The notes beneath the pieces are model-generated. The model saw only the letters and a program-made list of their open reading frames with translations, did not search any database and was not told where the DNA came from. The translations under genes were made by a program, and so were the position numbers. A stretch of 15,220 bases of DNA from an uncultured Lachnospiraceae bacterium. GTDB taxonomy: Bacteria > Bacillota > Clostridia > Lachnospirales > Lachnospiraceae. Where the stretch lies: the NCBI GenBank assembly GCA_902766655.1, contig CACXEL010000125.1:1-15220 (forward strand), read 5' to 3'. Numbering within the stretch: position 1 is the first letter of the stretch; each line of letters starts with the position of its first letter. Positions 1 to 7,105 of this stretch are shown one piece after another.

Positions 1-1585
1 CGGCGCGATCACGGGACAGACCGCCCGGGCCCAGAGCTGACAGACGTCTCTTGTGGGTCAGCTCGGAGAGCGGGTTGTTCTGGTCCATGAACTGGGACAG
101 CTGGGAGGAACCGAAGAATTCCTTGACCGCGGCTGTGACCGGCTTGATGTTGATGAGGGACTGCGGGGAAACGCTGTCCGTATCCTGGGTCGTCATGCGC
201 TCGCGGACGACTCTCTCCAGTCTGGAGAGTCCGATGCGGTACTGGTTCTGCAGCAGCTCACCGACGGCACGGATGCGGCGGTTGCCCAGATGATCGATGT
301 CATCGTCGTTGCCGATACCGTACTCGAGGTGCATATTGTAGTTGATGGAGGCGAAAATGTCCTCCTTCGTGATATGCTTGGGAATCAGCTCGTGGATGCG
401 GCGGCGCAGCAGGAGCTTAATGTCGTCATTTTCACCGCAGCCGTCCAGGATCTCCTTGAGGACCGGGTAATAGACCAGCTCCGTGACGCCGATGTGTCTC
501 TTCTCCTCGGCGGTCAGCTCGACAAAGTTGTCGATATCCACCATCAGGGAGGAGAGGACCTTGATCTTGCGGTCCACACCGTCGACGGAAATGAAGACAT
601 AGGGCACGCCCACATACTGGATCGCGTCCGCGTCCTCGCGGCTCAGCTTCCTGCCGGCTTCGAAGAGGATCTCCCCAGTCCTCTCGTCGACGACATCCTC
701 CGCCAGCACATGCCCTGCGATGCGGTTGCGGAAGAGAAGCTTCTTATTAAATTTATAGCGGCCGACCTTGGCCAGGTCATAGCGCCTGGGATCGAAGAAC
801 ATGCCGTGGATCAGGCTCTCCGCGGAATCGACGGCCAGCGGCTCGCCCGGACGGATCTTCTTGTAGAGTTCAAGAAGGCCTTCCTGGTAGTTGACGGCCG
901 TATCCTTGGTGAAGGAAGCCTCGATCTTGGGCTCATCGCCGAAGAGGTCGATGATTTCCTGGTTGGTACCGACGCCCAGGGCTCGGATCAGCTGAGTGAT
1001 CGGAACCTTTCTGGTGCGGTCGACGCGGACGTAAAAGACGTCATTGGAATCCGTCTCATACTCAAGCCAGGCGCCGCGGTTGGGAATGACCGTGCAGGAA
1101 TAGAGCTTCTTGCCGATCTTGTCGTGGGCAATACCGTAGTAGATGCCCGGGGAACGGACAAGCTGGCTGACGATAACACGCTCCGCACCGTTGATGATAA
1201 AGGTACCCGTCTCTGTCATGAGCGGCAGGTCGCCCATGAAGATTTCGTGCTCTTTGATCTCGCCGTTCTCCTTGTTGAGGAGGCGGACAGTGACCTTGAG
1301 CGGTGCGGCATAGTTGGCGTCACGCTCCTTGCACTCTTCTATCGGATACTTCACTTCGTCCCTGCAGAGCCGGTAGTCAACGAATTCAAGGCTGAGCTTA
1401 TCGCTGAAGTCTTCGATGGGCGAGATGTCATCAAAGATTTCCCTGAGTCCCTGATTGACGAACCAGTCATAGGAGGACTTCTGAACCTCGATGAGGTTAG
1501 GCATCTCCAGGACTTCATTTCGCCGCTGGTAACTCATTCGCAGCGATCGGCCAGACTTAATCGGACGAATTCTGTTTTTCTCCAT
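1..1585 (-). CDS. rpoB: DNA-directed RNA polymerase subunit beta (5' part, cut by window edge)
   Basis: This is the beta subunit of core RNA polymerase, which forms one pincer of the enzyme and much of the active-site cleft. The window holds codons 1-528 plus one base; the remainder lies left of position 1. The protein opens MEKNRIRP and has the family's early [14 protein letters not shown] block. It runs through the protrusion and lobe domains into [19 protein letters not shown], the rifampicin pocket, and ends in [10 protein letters not shown]. No internal stop is seen. The ATG at 1585 is the only plausible start, because the preceding in-frame codons are not starters. It has no good Shine-Dalgarno sequence, only a GGGG about 12 nt upstream, which is unusual beside the strong sites of its neighbours. 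It is preceded by its own terminator-promoter region (1686-1904). rpoC is expected beyond the edge (inference). Confidence 0.99.
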   Translation of the reverse strand, partial: MEKNRIRPIKSGRSLRMSYQRRNEVLEMPNLIEVQKSSYDWFVNQGLREIFDDISPIEDFSDKLSLEFVDYRLCRDEVKYPIEECKERDANYAAPLKVTVRLLNKENGEIKEHEIFMGDLPLMTETGTFIINGAERVIVSQLVRSPGIYYGIAHDKIGKKLYSCTVIPNRGAWLEYETDSNDVFYVRVDRTRKVPITQLIRALGVGTNQEIIDLFGDEPKIEASFTKDTAVNYQEGLLELYKKIRPGEPLAVDSAESLIHGMFFDPRRYDLAKVGRYKFNKKLLFRNRIAGHVLAEDVVDERTGEILFEAGRKLSREDADAIQYVGVPYVFISVDGVDRKIKVLSSLMVDIDNFVELTAEEKRHIGVTELVYYPVLKEILDGCGENDDIKLLLRRRIHELIPKHITKEDIFASINYNMHLEYGIGNDDDIDHLGNRRIRAVGELLQNQYRIGLSRLERVVRERMTTQDTDSVSPQSLINIKPVTAAVKEFFGSSQLSQFMDQNNPLSELTHKRRLSALGPGGLSRDRA

Positions 1586-1685
1586 TCGACGTAATACCCC
1601 GTTATTTCTATAAATTTACTGCGGAAAGGGCCTTATCCGTAATTTTGGGCACAAAAAGACACCCTGCCACAATAGTGCATCGTAT

Positions 1686-1714
1686 AGAATACCACACCGA
1701 AAGCAAGATGTCAA
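1686..1714 (-). promoter_or_regulatory. Predicted sigma-A promoter for rpoB
   Basis: On the minus strand there is a perfect -35 TTGACA (1709-1714), a 17-nt spacer and a -10 TATTCT (1686-1691). The -10 is preceded by TGG, which gives an extended -10 (TGn). The predicted transcription start is near 1679, leaving a 5' UTR of about 95 nt before rpoB. The match is read directly from the sequence; activity is inferred. Confidence 0.85.
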
Positions 1715-1872
1715 ACACTTCTTTTCTAAAATTTCAATAAATTCTTTGCGGACCATTCCGTCCGCCGGGCGCCGCCGGCATTCCGTCACATTGCCTCCGC
1801 ACATCCGGGGCCAATCCCGCAGATGTTCCGTGCCCAGGCATTGCACGGCCCTTGCCGCCTTCGCGCTTTTTC

Positions 1873-1904
1873 GAAAAAATCTGCGCAGCCCGAAGGCCGC
1901 GCAG
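1873..1904 (-). terminator. Intrinsic terminator after rplL
   Basis: The minus strand carries a 10-bp stem (CTGCGCGGCC with GGCTGCGCAG, one G-U pair) closed by a UUCG tetraloop at 1881-1904, followed by ATTTTTTCG. It lies 29 nt past the rplL stop. It should end or attenuate the rplJL transcript before rpoB, raising L7/L12 and L10 output relative to polymerase. The rest of the 348-bp rplL-rpoB gap (1586-1933) holds the rpoB promoter and leader; I see no gene in it. Confidence 0.9.
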
Positions 1905-1933
1905 TCTTTTCTTTCAGTCGTATCCAGGAAAGA

Positions 1934-2311
1934 TTACTTAAGGGTAACCTTGGCGCCGGCTTCCTCAAGCTTAGCCTTGAGAGCCTCAGCCTCTTCCTTG
2001 CTGAGCTGCTCCTTGACAACCTTCGGAGCGGCATCGACCAGATCCTTGGCATCCTTGAGGCCAAGACCGGTGGCTTCACGGACGACCTTGATGACCTTGA
2101 CCTTGGAAGCGCCGATCTCAGTCAGCTCAACGTCAAACTCAGTCTTCTCCTCTTCCTGGGGAGCATCGGCGACCGGGCCGGCGGCAACAACAACACCAGC
2201 GGAAGCAGAAACACCAAACTCTGCCTCGCAAGCCTTGACAAGGTCATTCAGTTCCATAATGGTCAGCTCTTTGATCGCTGCGATAAATTCCTCAGTGGTA
2301 AACTTAGCCAT
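1934..2311 (-). CDS. rplL: 50S ribosomal protein L7/L12
   Basis: This is the acidic stalk protein of the large ribosomal subunit, present as dimers on L10, where it recruits and stimulates translational GTPases. The 125-residue product has the N-terminal dimerisation helices ([17 protein letters not shown]), an Ala/Val/Glu-rich hinge around residues 38-55, and the globular C-terminal domain with [16 protein letters not shown]. The length is normal. The ATG at 2311 is chosen because a GGAGG lies 8 nt upstream; two in-frame ATGs further upstream sit too close to, or overlap, that site. It lies 113 nt behind rplJ in the same transcript. A small GC-rich hairpin (2342-2359) in that gap could affect processing or translation, but this is unproven. 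An intrinsic terminator follows. Confidence 0.99.
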   Translation of the reverse strand: MAKFTTEEFIAAIKELTIMELNDLVKACEAEFGVSASAGVVVAAGPVADAPQEEEKTEFDVELTEIGASKVKVIKVVREATGLGLKDAKDLVDAAPKVVKEQLSKEEAEALKAKLEEAGAKVTLK

Positions 2312-2424
2312 TTTCATTTCCTCCATTCAATATTTTAACTCGCCGGACCTTATGCCGGCATTCAATGATGTTTACCGAATACGTAAACTCTTCAGAAGGG
2401 AAAGCTGCGGGTATCCGCTCTTTC

Positions 2425-2940
2425 TCATTCTGCTGCCGGTGCCTCGGCGGGGGCTTCGTCGTCGCCGCCAGCGATCTGCTTGATCACGCGTGCGAAGCTG
2501 CCGACCGGTGAGATCATGCTGCCGAACAGTCTGGAGAGAAGGATCTCTCTGGACGGGATGTTGGCAACCTGGACCATCTGCTCGCCGTCATAGTAGGTGC
2601 CTTCTACGACACCGGCGGCGAAGTCGAATTTCTTGTACTGCTTTACGTACTTAGCCAGAATACGTGCCGGTGTGACAGCATCCTCGGTGGAGATGGCAAG
2701 CGCGTTGCCGCCTTCCAGATGCTTGTCCAGTGCCTCGTAGGGTGTGCCTTCGAACGCGCGCTTCATCAGGGTGTTCTTGTAGACCTTGTAGATAACGCCA
2801 GCTTCACGCAGTTCCTTGCGCATCGCTGTGTCCTGTTCGACGGTAAGTCCGAGATACTGTACCAGAACGGCCGACTTGGCGTCCTTTAAATTGGCGCTGA
2901 TTTCGTCGACGATCGGCTGTTTCAGTTCTACCTTAGCCAT
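2425..2940 (-). CDS. rplJ: 50S ribosomal protein L10
   Basis: L10 anchors the L7/L12 dimers to 23S rRNA at the base of the stalk. The 171-residue protein has the family's N-terminal rRNA-binding domain (from MAKVELKQPIVDEI, with YLGLTVEQDTAMRKELREAG and the YKVYKNTLMKRA segment). It ends in a helical tail for L7/L12 and an Ala/Pro/Glu-rich terminus. The start at 2940 has AAGGAGG with about 10 nt spacing. It is the first gene of a two-gene rplJ-rplL unit with its own promoter and a long leader. In Firmicutes the L10-L7/L12 complex binds this leader and controls the operon by attenuation (established for Bacillus subtilis); the matching structures are visible here. Confidence 0.99.
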   Translation of the reverse strand: MAKVELKQPIVDEISANLKDAKSAVLVQYLGLTVEQDTAMRKELREAGVIYKVYKNTLMKRAFEGTPYEALDKHLEGGNALAISTEDAVTPARILAKYVKQYKKFDFAAGVVEGTYYDGEQMVQVANIPSREILLSRLFGSMISPVGSFARVIKQIAGGDDEAPAEAPAAE

Positions 2941-3158
2941 GAACTCTTTTCCTCCTTCTTCAAAAATTATCAGCCTGCATCAGTGCCAGAAAATTGATAA
3001 GGAGAAATTCATCCTTCAAAGGCGGGTGCCTTCAAACAGAAAAATCCCCTGCATCCAAAGACACAGGGGAATAAAGATCTCTCGCATGAAAAATCAACTC
3101 CTCGGCTGGCGCAATGCTTACGTCCGGATACGGACACCAGCTGTCTTCGGCGTGATGC
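2941..3158 (-). ncRNA. Ribosomal protein L10 leader (rplJL 5' UTR)
   Basis: About 218 nt separate the predicted transcription start from rplJ. The RNA has an early stem-loop at 3105-3141. Its outer stem is GCTGG/CCAGC and its inner stem GTCCG/CGGAC, with a UAUC loop and a strongly asymmetric internal loop (1 nt against 12 nt). This resembles the binding element of the L10 leader family. It is followed by an intrinsic terminator (3040-3070) and then about 100 nt to the start codon. The layout matches the autogenously controlled leader known from low-GC Gram-positives. Exact ends and ligand binding are inferred. Confidence 0.75.
3040..3070 (-). terminator. Attenuator terminator inside the L10 leader
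   Basis: On the minus strand UCCCCUG and CAGGGGA pair (7 bp). They are extended inward by U-G, G-U and U-A pairs around a CUUUGG loop, and a run of five U follows. It sits between the leader's binding stem and rplJ, so it can only act as a conditional terminator for rplJL. Confidence 0.85.
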
Positions 3159-3164
3159 TTAGCA

Positions 3165-3193
3165 ATAATAACATTTTAAAATTGTCTTGTCAA
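3165..3193 (-). promoter_or_regulatory. Predicted sigma-A promoter for rplJ-rplL
   Basis: The minus strand has TTGACA (3188-3193), a 17-nt AT-rich spacer and TATTAT (3165-3170), with TGT directly before the -10 (extended -10). This is close to consensus and lies right after the rplA gene, so rplJL can be transcribed independently of the L11-L1 genes. Confidence 0.88.
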
Positions 3194-3197
3194 GAAC

Positions 3198-3225
3198 TTT
3201 CTCGCAGTCAGATGACTGCGGGAAA
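3198..3225 (-). other. Inverted repeat between rplA and the rplJ promoter
   Basis: CGCAGTCA-TC-TGACTGCG (8-bp arms, 3203-3220) is extended by TTTC/GAAA after one mismatch. It begins 12 nt after the rplA stop and ends about 5 nt before the -35 box. No U-run follows on the minus strand, so it is not a classical terminator. It could weakly terminate, protect the rplA mRNA 3' end, or bind a protein upstream of the promoter. Confidence 0.5.
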
Positions 3226-3237
3226 TGCGCGTTCCTG

Positions 3238-3927
3238 TCAGATCTTGGCCGGGTTGACCTTGACGCCCGGGCCCATGGTGGAGGCCAGGGTGATGCTTCT
3301 CATGAACTGGCCCTTGACAGCGCTCGGACGAGCCTTGTTCAGAGCTTCCATAAGAGCGTCAAAGTTCTGCAGAAGCGCCTCCTGGGAGAAGGAAGCCTTG
3401 CCGATCGGCACATGGATGATGTTGTTGCGGTCGAGACGATACTCGATCTTACCGGCTTTGATTTCCTTGACCGCCTGCGCGACGTTCATGGTAACAGTGC
3501 CGGCCTTCGGGTTGGGCATGAGGCCCTTCGGGCCAAGGATACGGCCCAGACGGCCGACGACGCCCATCATATCCGGTGTGGCAACAACGATATCAAAGTC
3601 GAACCAGTTCTCCTTCTGGATCTTGGTGACCAGCTCCATCTCGCCTACGAACTCAGCGCCGGCAGCCTTGGCTTCCTCAGCCTTGGCGCCCTTGGCAAAT
3701 ACGAGCACGCGGACGGTCTTGCCGGTTCCGTTCGGAAGAACAACAGCGCCACGGACCTGCTGGTCAGCATGACGGCCGTCGCAGCCGGTGCGGATGTGGG
3801 CCTCAACGGTCTCATCGAACTTGGCGGTAGCGGTCTTCTTCACGATTTCAATGGCCTGTTCTTTATCATAAAGGGTAAGCTTGTCGTAAGCCTTTGCTGC
3901 TTCAAGATACTTCTTGCCGTGTTTCAT
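3238..3927 (-). CDS. rplA: 50S ribosomal protein L1
   Basis: L1 forms the mobile L1 stalk that helps release deacylated tRNA from the E site, and in many bacteria it represses its own operon by binding the L11 leader. The 229-residue protein has full family length. It carries the [20 protein letters not shown] block, the central domain II segment ([28 protein letters not shown]) and the C-terminal return to domain I ending in [11 protein letters not shown]. The start at 3927 has GGGAGGT 8 nt upstream. It lies 51 nt downstream of rplK with no promoter between them, so the two should be cotranscribed. The stretch IRTGCDGRH differs a little from the more usual LGVDPRH but is not disruptive. Confidence 0.99.
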   Translation of the reverse strand: MKHGKKYLEAAKAYDKLTLYDKEQAIEIVKKTATAKFDETVEAHIRTGCDGRHADQQVRGAVVLPNGTGKTVRVLVFAKGAKAEEAKAAGAEFVGEMELVTKIQKENWFDFDIVVATPDMMGVVGRLGRILGPKGLMPNPKAGTVTMNVAQAVKEIKAGKIEYRLDRNNIIHVPIGKASFSQEALLQNFDALMEALNKARPSAVKGQFMRSITLASTMGPGVKVNPAKI

Positions 3928-3978
3928 TTTCTATAACCTCCCTGTGGTAGTATCGGACTAACATCCTTCCACTGTCTA

Positions 3979-4407
3979 TTATTCGTCAGCGATCGTAACA
4001 CCCATGCTTCTAGCGGTTCCGGCGATAATGCTCATAGCGGCCTCAAGGCTGGCAGCGTTAAGGTCCGGCATCTTGCGCTCGGCGATCTCCTTGAGCTGTG
4101 CCTGGCTGAGCTGGCCGACCTTCTTCTTGTTGGGTTCACCGGAGGCGGACGGCAGGTTCAGGGTCTTCTTGATGAGGACAGCTGCGGGCGGGGTCTTCGT
4201 GATGAATGTAAAGCTTCTGTCCGCGTAAACGGTGATGACGACCGGGATGATATAGTCGCCCATGGAAGCCGTGCGGGCATTGAACTGCTTTGTGAACTCC
4301 ATGATGTTGACGCCATGCTGGCCGAGGGCCGGACCTACAGGGGGAGCAGGCGTTGCCTTGCCGGCCTGGATCTGAAGTTTGATGTAGCCTGTAATTTTCT
4401 TTGCCAT
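3979..4407 (-). CDS. rplK: 50S ribosomal protein L11
   Basis: L11 binds the GTPase-associated centre of 23S rRNA and with that RNA forms the thiostrepton target; in many bacteria it is also needed for RelA-type stringent signalling. The 142-residue product has the N-terminal proline-rich segment [22 protein letters not shown] and the C-terminal RNA-binding domain ending in [13 protein letters not shown]. The start at 4407 is supported by AAGGAGGT with 7 nt spacing. It follows nusG after 94 nt that contain two perfect-stem hairpins but no recognisable promoter, so it is probably read through from the rpmG promoter. Confidence 0.99.
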   Translation of the reverse strand: MAKKITGYIKLQIQAGKATPAPPVGPALGQHGVNIMEFTKQFNARTASMGDYIIPVVITVYADRSFTFITKTPPAAVLIKKTLNLPSASGEPNKKKVGQLSQAQLKEIAERKMPDLNAASLEAAMSIIAGTARSMGVTIADE

Positions 4408-4426
4408 GATAATAACCTCCTTGTGT

Positions 4427-4483
4427 GGTCATACGAGTCTTTATGACCCTTCCACTTCCGGCGATTCCTGTTTTTCGCCGGAA
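4427..4483 (-). promoter_or_regulatory. Two consecutive hairpins in the rplK leader
   Basis: Read on the minus strand, the first hairpin pairs TTCCGGCGA with TCGCCGGAA (9 bp, 10-nt loop, 4456-4483). The second pairs GGTCATA with TATGACC (7 bp, 8-nt loop, 4427-4448) and ends 20 nt before the rplK start, close to its ribosome site. Neither is followed by a U-run. Because the rplK leader is where L1 represses the L11-L1 operon in many bacteria, this is a candidate L1 operator. The specific L1 recognition loop was not verified. Confidence 0.5.
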
Positions 4484-4501
4484 ACTAACGGTTTTTGTTG
4501 G

Positions 4502-5044
4502 TTAAGCCTTTTTCTTTACATCGTTGAAGCTGATCTCGACGGGTGTGTCGCGGCCGAAGAGCTCAACGTTGATGGTCACGGTCTCCTTCTGCGTGTTGAC
4601 CGCAGTCACAAGACCGACTGTGCCGTCCCAGGCACCGGCGACGACGACCACAGTGTCGCCCTTATCGAAATCGACGATCCTTCTGGGCTTGACGGGTGCT
4701 TCTACCTTGCCGCCCGCGATTCCCAGGTTCCTCATCTCGTCATAGGTCAGCGGAACCGGCTTGCTTCCCGGACCGACGAACCCTGTCACGCCGCGCGTAT
4801 TGCGAACGACATACCAGGTATCATCGTTCATGACCATATTGACCAGCACGTAGCCAGGGAACAGCTTCTTCTGCGTCTGCTTCGTGACACCGTTCTTGGT
4901 CTCCATGACCGTCTGCAGCGGAACACGGACGTCAAGGATTTCCTCTTCGAGATGGCGGTTCTCAATGGTCTTCTCGATATTCGCCTTTACTTTATTCTCG
5001 TATCCCGAGTAGGTATGTACTACATACCAGTTCGCTTCCGACAT
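4502..5044 (-). CDS. nusG: Transcription termination/antitermination factor NusG
   Basis: NusG binds the clamp of elongating RNA polymerase through its NGN domain and affects pausing and Rho termination; its KOW domain contacts partners such as Rho or S10. The 180-residue protein has the NGN domain (residues about 5-110: ANWYVVHTYSGYENKVKANI, then KKLFPGYVLVNMVMNDDTWY and VRNTRGVTGFVG). Its C-terminal KOW domain starts at FDKGDTVVVVAGAWDG, about residue 126. Length is normal. The start at 5044 has AGAGGT 5 nt upstream. It follows secE by 68 nt, the conserved secE-nusG arrangement. No insertion or truncation is seen. Confidence 0.99.
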   Translation of the reverse strand: MSEANWYVVHTYSGYENKVKANIEKTIENRHLEEEILDVRVPLQTVMETKNGVTKQTQKKLFPGYVLVNMVMNDDTWYVVRNTRGVTGFVGPGSKPVPLTYDEMRNLGIAGGKVEAPVKPRRIVDFDKGDTVVVVAGAWDGTVGLVTAVNTQKETVTINVELFGRDTPVEISFNDVKKKA

Positions 5045-5112
5045 CTGATACCTCTTTCACATGAGTACTGCCTGCGTCTCTTCCGACTGATTCCGGCAAA
5101 AGCCGCGAACCA

Positions 5113-5325
5113 TCAGATGGATAAGAGCCAGTTGATGAGCTGAAGGGCGCCGCTGTCGACTACGGTGATGAGGGCTCCCATCAGGACCGAAATGACAACG
5201 ACCAGGACCGTCTGCTTTGTCAAGTCCTCTTTGTTCGTCCAGGAAATCTTGCGCCACTCCTGCTTGACCCCAGTCCAGAAGCTGTTCTTCTTCCCGGCGC
5301 TTTTATCTTTCTTGTTATCTGCCAT
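5113..5325 (-). CDS. secE: Preprotein translocase subunit SecE
   Basis: SecE clamps the SecY channel of the general secretion translocon in the cytoplasmic membrane. The 70-residue product is the short, single-span Gram-positive type. It has a lysine-rich cytosolic start, an amphipathic helix with the conserved VKQEWRKISWTNKEDL motif, and one membrane segment (about residues 39-66, TVLVVVISVLMGALITVV onward). The ATG at 5325 is preceded by GGTGA at about 6 nt, a weaker ribosome site than its neighbours have. It lies 24 nt behind rpmG and upstream of nusG in the conserved rpmG-secE-nusG order. Confidence 0.98.
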   Translation of the reverse strand: MADNKKDKSAGKKNSFWTGVKQEWRKISWTNKEDLTKQTVLVVVISVLMGALITVVDSGALQLINWLLSI

Positions 5326-5349
5326 ACTTGCTCACCCGTACCTCTTTAA

Positions 5350-5499
5350 TTACTTGGTCTCTTTGTGAACTGTGTGCTTCCGGCAGAATCTGCAGTATTT
5401 CTTTGTCTCAAGCCTTTCCGGATGTTCTTTCTTATCCTTCTTGGTATTGTAGTTGCGCTGCTTGCATTCTGTACACGCTAAAGTTATCCTTGTACGCAC
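5350..5499 (-). CDS. rpmG: 50S ribosomal protein L33 (zinc-binding type)
   Basis: This 49-residue protein is found by reading the minus strand from a GTG at 5499. It begins [21 protein letters not shown] and ends [14 protein letters not shown]. Two CxxC pairs (CTEC, CRFC) mark the zinc-binding form of L33, a small protein near the E site of the 50S subunit. The GTG start is supported by GGAGGTG with about 9 nt spacing and by the family's usual RTRI N-terminus. It is the first gene of the rpmG-secE-nusG-rplK-rplA run and has a long (about 155 nt) untranslated leader. Confidence 0.97.
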   Translation of the reverse strand: MRTRITLACTECKQRNYNTKKDKKEHPERLETKKYCRFCRKHTVHKETK

Positions 5500-5660
5500 G
5501 GTTTTTCACCTCCAATGATAATCTTGCCTGTCCTTTTCATCCGATTTTATGCATTCCTGGCCGCCGATTGGGGTCTTCGTACCGGCCAAAATCCGGGCTT
5601 TGGGGCTCGTCGCAAAAAATTTAAGCAAAAAAAAAGGACCTGTTTCTTTGTCGCCCCACT

Positions 5661-5689
5661 ACTTTATCATATGCGGGGGCGGGCGTCAA
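5661..5689 (-). promoter_or_regulatory. Predicted sigma-A promoter for rpmG-secE-nusG-rplK-rplA
   Basis: The minus strand has TTGACG (5684-5689), a 17-nt spacer and TAAAGT (5661-5666), with TGA directly before the -10 (extended -10). The predicted start is near 5654. The 316-bp gap between rpmG and the upstream gene (5500-5815) otherwise holds an inverted repeat around the -35 box (5671-5725) and a run of nine T on the minus strand (about 5628-5636) in the leader, with no matching stem before it. I see no gene there. Confidence 0.75.
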
Positions 5690-5725
5690 GCACTATTTGA
5701 GATAGTTTTGCGCCACGCCCCGCAT
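5671..5725. repeat. Nested inverted repeat spanning the rpmG -35 region
   Basis: The outer arms are ATGCGGGG-g-CG (5671-5681) and CGCCCCGCAT (5716-5725), pairing over 10 bp with one bulge. The inner arms are ACTAT (5692-5696) and ATAGT (5702-5706). The -35 box lies inside the structure. It could be an operator or a 3'-end structure for the upstream gene, which has no conventional terminator. Confidence 0.5.
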
Positions 5726-5815
5726 GTGAGATGCCGGTCAAGCCTGTTCATTCTGACCGAGACCGATCGCTGCTCCGGCATGGCGGAGGCAGTCACCGGC
5801 AGGCGAGAAGCTGTG

Positions 5816-7078
5816 TCAGTGCTTTTTCAGCTTGTCATAGTCTTTTTTCAAATGTCCAAGAATAACAGCGATTCCAGCCAGGGAGCACACTGCCATCAGA
5901 AGAAGCACGAAAAAAGCGATATTGAAAACAGTGCTGTCTTTGGAAATGACTTCATTTTCCGCACTCAATTCGCTGCCGGCGGTATCATCCCCGTCCATCT
6001 CCGATACCGGTACGGGCTCTGAACTATCTTCCTCATCAGATGGAGCCGAGGGAGAAACAGGCGCATCGCTCTCGCCGGATCCCGTTTCACCCGCCGCGTC
6101 AGACTCCTGACTGCCGGTGGAATCATCCTCACCCTCTGTATCTGTGGCTGAAGCAGCAGGCAGTTCTTCAAATGTCAGTCCATTCTTCTCGGCATATTTC
6201 TCAGCTTCGGACTCGGCCGGAGCACACACCACCGTGTTCCATTCAAAAGCCTCTTCGCTGATCGTGGCGGCCGGATTGCAGATCGTCACCTTCTCCAGCG
6301 CGGTATCTCCTGTAAAAACATGGTTGGAAACAGTCGTTACGCTCTGGGGGAGCACCACTTCCTTCAGCGCTGTACAGTAGCTGAAAGAATACGAACGAAT
6401 AGAGGTCACAGACGTCGGTATCGTAACCCCCTCAATCAAGGCGCACCCTGCAAAAGCATTTCTGCCGATTTCGCGCGTGCCCTCCCTGATGACCGCGACC
6501 GGGTCCTCTTTACCCGCCGGATACTGGACAATTGTCTTCTCATCGGCCGAGTAGAGAACTCCATCAATCGATTTGAACTTCGCATTGCCTTCCCTGACTT
6601 TGATTGTCTTCAGACTGTCACAGTGTGAAAAAGCGCCGTATTCCACAAACAATACGCTGGCCGGCACCGTGACCTCCTTCAGTGCCCGGCATTCCCGAAA
6701 CGAGTTATCATAAATGGATCCCAGGCCCTCCGGCAGGTCTATTGTCTCAAGGCTTTCGCAGCCCCGAAACGCCAGGGATCTGATTTCAACCAAGGATCGG
6801 GGAAAATATACTTGCTTCAGTCTCATGCAGTATTCAAACGCGCCCGCGTCAATGATCGTGACGCTATCCGGAATCGAGACTTCCGTCATGGTCGTATTTT
6901 TGGCAAACGCATTGACGCCAATCACAGTCACACCGTCCGGAATGACCACAAAGCTGTCCGTGCCGTTATATTTGACCAGTGTCGTGTCACTGATCTCAAA
7001 GTCGCCCGCCTTCACTGTTGCCGGGCTGAGCAGCAGGCAGCTCAATAAAATCAAACACCCTAAAACCAGCTTTTTCAT
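5816..7078 (-). CDS. BspA-family leucine-rich-repeat surface protein with C-terminal membrane anchor
   Basis: The 420-residue protein has an N-terminal signal peptide (KKLVLGCLILLSCLLLSP, likely cleaved after VKA, residue 24). About eleven leucine-rich repeats of the BspA/LRR_5 type follow between residues 40 and 300, recognisable by recurrent IPxSVTxIxxxAFxxCxxLKEV units. Next is an acidic Ser/Glu/Asp/Pro linker (about 305-380), then one hydrophobic span (about 386-408) and a basic tail ending KKDYDKLKKH. This predicts an extracellular repeat domain held to the membrane. BspA-type proteins in other bacteria bind host or matrix proteins, but the ligand here is unknown. The ATG at 7078 is preferred over a GTG at 7087 because AAGGTG lies about 7 nt upstream. 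It follows the small zinc-ribbon gene by 27 nt and is probably cotranscribed with it. Confidence 0.88.
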   Translation of the reverse strand: MKKLVLGCLILLSCLLLSPATVKAGDFEISDTTLVKYNGTDSFVVIPDGVTVIGVNAFAKNTTMTEVSIPDSVTIIDAGAFEYCMRLKQVYFPRSLVEIRSLAFRGCESLETIDLPEGLGSIYDNSFRECRALKEVTVPASVLFVEYGAFSHCDSLKTIKVREGNAKFKSIDGVLYSADEKTIVQYPAGKEDPVAVIREGTREIGRNAFAGCALIEGVTIPTSVTSIRSYSFSYCTALKEVVLPQSVTTVSNHVFTGDTALEKVTICNPAATISEEAFEWNTVVCAPAESEAEKYAEKNGLTFEELPAASATDTEGEDDSTGSQESDAAGETGSGESDAPVSPSAPSDEEDSSEPVPVSEMDGDDTAGSELSAENEVISKDSTVFNIAFFVLLLMAVCSLAGIAVILGHLKKDYDKLKKH

Positions 7079-7105
7079 CTTCTTCACCTTCCACTTTTTC
7101 CCCTG

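Noticed and set aside
53..1594. A 513-codon open frame on the plus strand
   Set aside because: It lies wholly antisense to rpoB, whose minus-strand translation is unmistakable. The frame is a by-product of GC-rich codon use and its translation has no family character.
1616..1846. A 76-codon minus-strand open frame between rplL and rpoB
   Set aside because: It crosses the rpoB promoter, has no ribosome site at its start and shows no protein-like composition.
3198..3225. Intrinsic terminator after rplA
   Set aside because: The stem is good but no U-run follows on the minus strand, so it is listed only as an inverted repeat.
5628..5636. Run of nine T on the minus strand in the rpmG leader as a terminator tail
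   Set aside because: No stem precedes it that I can find, so termination there is not supported.
7021..7078. Lipoprotein signal (LLSC) in the BspA-like protein
   Set aside because: The cysteine lies in the middle of the hydrophobic stretch with too short a segment before it. A standard signal peptidase site (VKA) follows, and the protein has a C-terminal membrane span for anchoring.
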